Below, in pieces: positions 63,235 to 64,000 of a stretch of DNA of 64,000 nt. The notes beneath the pieces were generated by a model, which had not been told where the DNA came from, ran no database searches, and worked only from the letters and a program-made list of their open reading frames with translations. Made by a program: the position numbers and the translations under genes. Position 1 is the stretch's first letter. Each line of letters starts with the position of its first letter. The stretch lies in NCBI GenBank assembly GCA_949502235.1, contig CATBDC010000010.1, forward strand, positions 27,109 to 91,108, written 5' to 3'. The DNA comes from an uncultured Lachnospiraceae bacterium. Its GTDB lineage: Bacteria > Bacillota > Clostridia > Lachnospirales > Lachnospiraceae.

Positions 63235-63825
63235 TTAGTGAAAAAAGTGATCTCCTATCTGCATGCCGCTGCCGCCCCTGTCAAAATACAGACATTCTCC
63301 TACCGGATTTACCCCCGCGAGAGCGTCCATTGCCGCCTGCATGGCAGAATCGGTATAGCTGCCTGCGCTTCTTACCTGATCAAGCCATCCGGTACAAGCC
63401 GGTGTAAACTGTCCTGGCTGATAGATTACCTCCTCAATACTTCCTGGGTACACACCGCTTTTTACCCGGTTCATAATAACCGCCCCAACTGCAACCTGCC
63501 CTTCGTAGGGCTGGTTTCCTGCCTCACAGAATATAATAGAAGCCATAAGACTTCCCGCTTCCCGGGATACGGCCTCCCTTTTCTCCCTTTCTTCCTTTGC
63601 CAGATCGTACTCTTCCTTAAGTCTGGCATGAATAGTCAATATATTTTCGTTATATGCTTTATTTATATTTTGTGGTTCATTATAATTTTCTATTATCCTG
63701 ACTGTATTTACCTCCGCTGCTTTTTCGGCCTTCAGAGCTTCTGCCTTGTTCGCAAAACCAGTAGAACATAAAATAACTGAACATACTCCTCCAATAAGCA
63801 TTACAGCCTTTTTATTCTCAGACAT
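63235..63825 (-). CDS. SleB-type cell wall hydrolase
   Basis: 196 residues from ATG 63825 (AGGAGG 10 nt upstream). N-terminal hydrophobic signal (AVMLIGGVCSVILCSTGFAN), a coiled-coil-like Glu/Lys region, then a Hydrolase_2 domain: MASIIFCEAGNQPYEGQVAV, GAVIMNRVKSGVYPGSIEEV, QFTPACTGW. The catalytic Glu is in FCEAGNQ. These enzymes cleave peptidoglycan, often spore cortex. It lies 26 nt upstream of the response regulator. Confidence 0.92.
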   Translation of the reverse strand: MSENKKAVMLIGGVCSVILCSTGFANKAEALKAEKAAEVNTVRIIENYNEPQNINKAYNENILTIHARLKEEYDLAKEEREKREAVSREAGSLMASIIFCEAGNQPYEGQVAVGAVIMNRVKSGVYPGSIEEVIYQPGQFTPACTGWLDQVRSAGSYTDSAMQAAMDALAGVNPVGECLYFDRGGSGMQIGDHFFH

Positions 63826-63968
63826 AATTCTAAAACCTCCTGGATCTTGTATAACATTTCTGTAACATTTATAATAAAGTATATTCAAAATTTTCATTTT
63901 CATTACAAATATTACAAAATTATTACACCAAGATTTCGGAGGCTGGTTGGGGGTGAGGGTTAGGGGTT

Positions 63969-64000
63969 GGGGACGGGGTAAAATGAAAAAGTGCCTGTCC
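63969..64000. repeat. GGGGACGG-type palindrome, copy 3 (cut by window end)
   Basis: GGGGACGGGGTAAAATGAAA continuing to GTGCCTGTCC, nearly identical to the left arm at 9613-9645. The second arm would lie beyond the window. Confidence 0.75.

Overview
The window looks like chromosome of a low-to-mid GC Gram-positive anaerobe of the class Clostridia, most likely a gut Lachnospiraceae. This is inferred from the family make-up: a selenocysteine glycine reductase operon, DUF5716/DUF5717 proteins, a rpoD-dnaG cluster, a BceRSAB-type peptide-sensing system and AGGAGG-type ribosome binding sites. Almost all genes lie on the minus strand. No phage or complete insertion sequence is visible. The accessory content is small decayed genes and short dispersed repeats.

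Layout. 1-9.7 kb: start of an ABC transporter, a lipoprotein and a large anchored protein sharing one repeat domain, an M16C metalloprotease, a cysteine desulfidase-type protein and a decayed PD-(D/E)XK/AAA gene. 9.7-24.8 kb: housekeeping block with yajC, tgt, an L,D-transpeptidase, aroC (plus strand), then a long minus-strand run from a PPK2 kinase through dgt, dnaG, rpoD, trmK, a Nif3-like gene and a TGS-nucleoside kinase to a Fic-like gene. 24.9-28.5 kb: a graveyard of accessory genes, with a radical-SAM gene that lost its catalytic core, a PadR stub, an intact Phd/RelE-type pair, a VapC stub and a hicA cut down to 29 codons next to an intact hicB. 28.5-39.3 kb: tRNA-Leu, DUF5662, TraX, a GH13 protein without its catalytic residues, an orphan sugar-binding lipoprotein, DUF1292, a UvrD-like helicase, gltX, a ThrE-type exporter pair (one half fused to a GNAT domain) and an InlB/LRR-like surface protein.

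39.3-49.1 kb is the physiological centrepiece: grdX-E-B-trxB-trxA-A-C-D, encoding Stickland-type glycine reductase. In-frame UGA codons occur in grdA (codon 44) and grdB (codon 351). A glycine riboswitch followed by a terminator precedes grdX, and an AGCS-type alanine/glycine:Na+ symporter gene lies just upstream with its own promoter and palindromic operator candidate. Together these would import glycine, sense it, and reduce it with thioredoxin electrons to acetyl phosphate and ammonia. No selA, selB, selC or selD is visible, so the selenium machinery must be elsewhere.

49.1-49.8 kb has no gene but holds two inverted copies of a ~180-nt palindromic element. Their paired arms have diverged between copies but remain perfectly complementary within each copy, which suggests a conserved folded RNA or DNA. 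This is the most unusual structure in the window. 49.8-58.1 kb carries purB and purF behind a three-gene module of unknown function: a DUF5717 helical-repeat giant, a DUF5716 protein that looks like an ASKHA/Hsp70-fold ATPase, and a TPR-like protein. 58.2-64 kb has a cupin, a BceRSAB-like peptide-resistance system and a SleB-type cell-wall hydrolase. Two dispersed repeat families (GGGGACGG-type palindromes and GTTACTGTTCA-type palindromes) punctuate intergenic regions.
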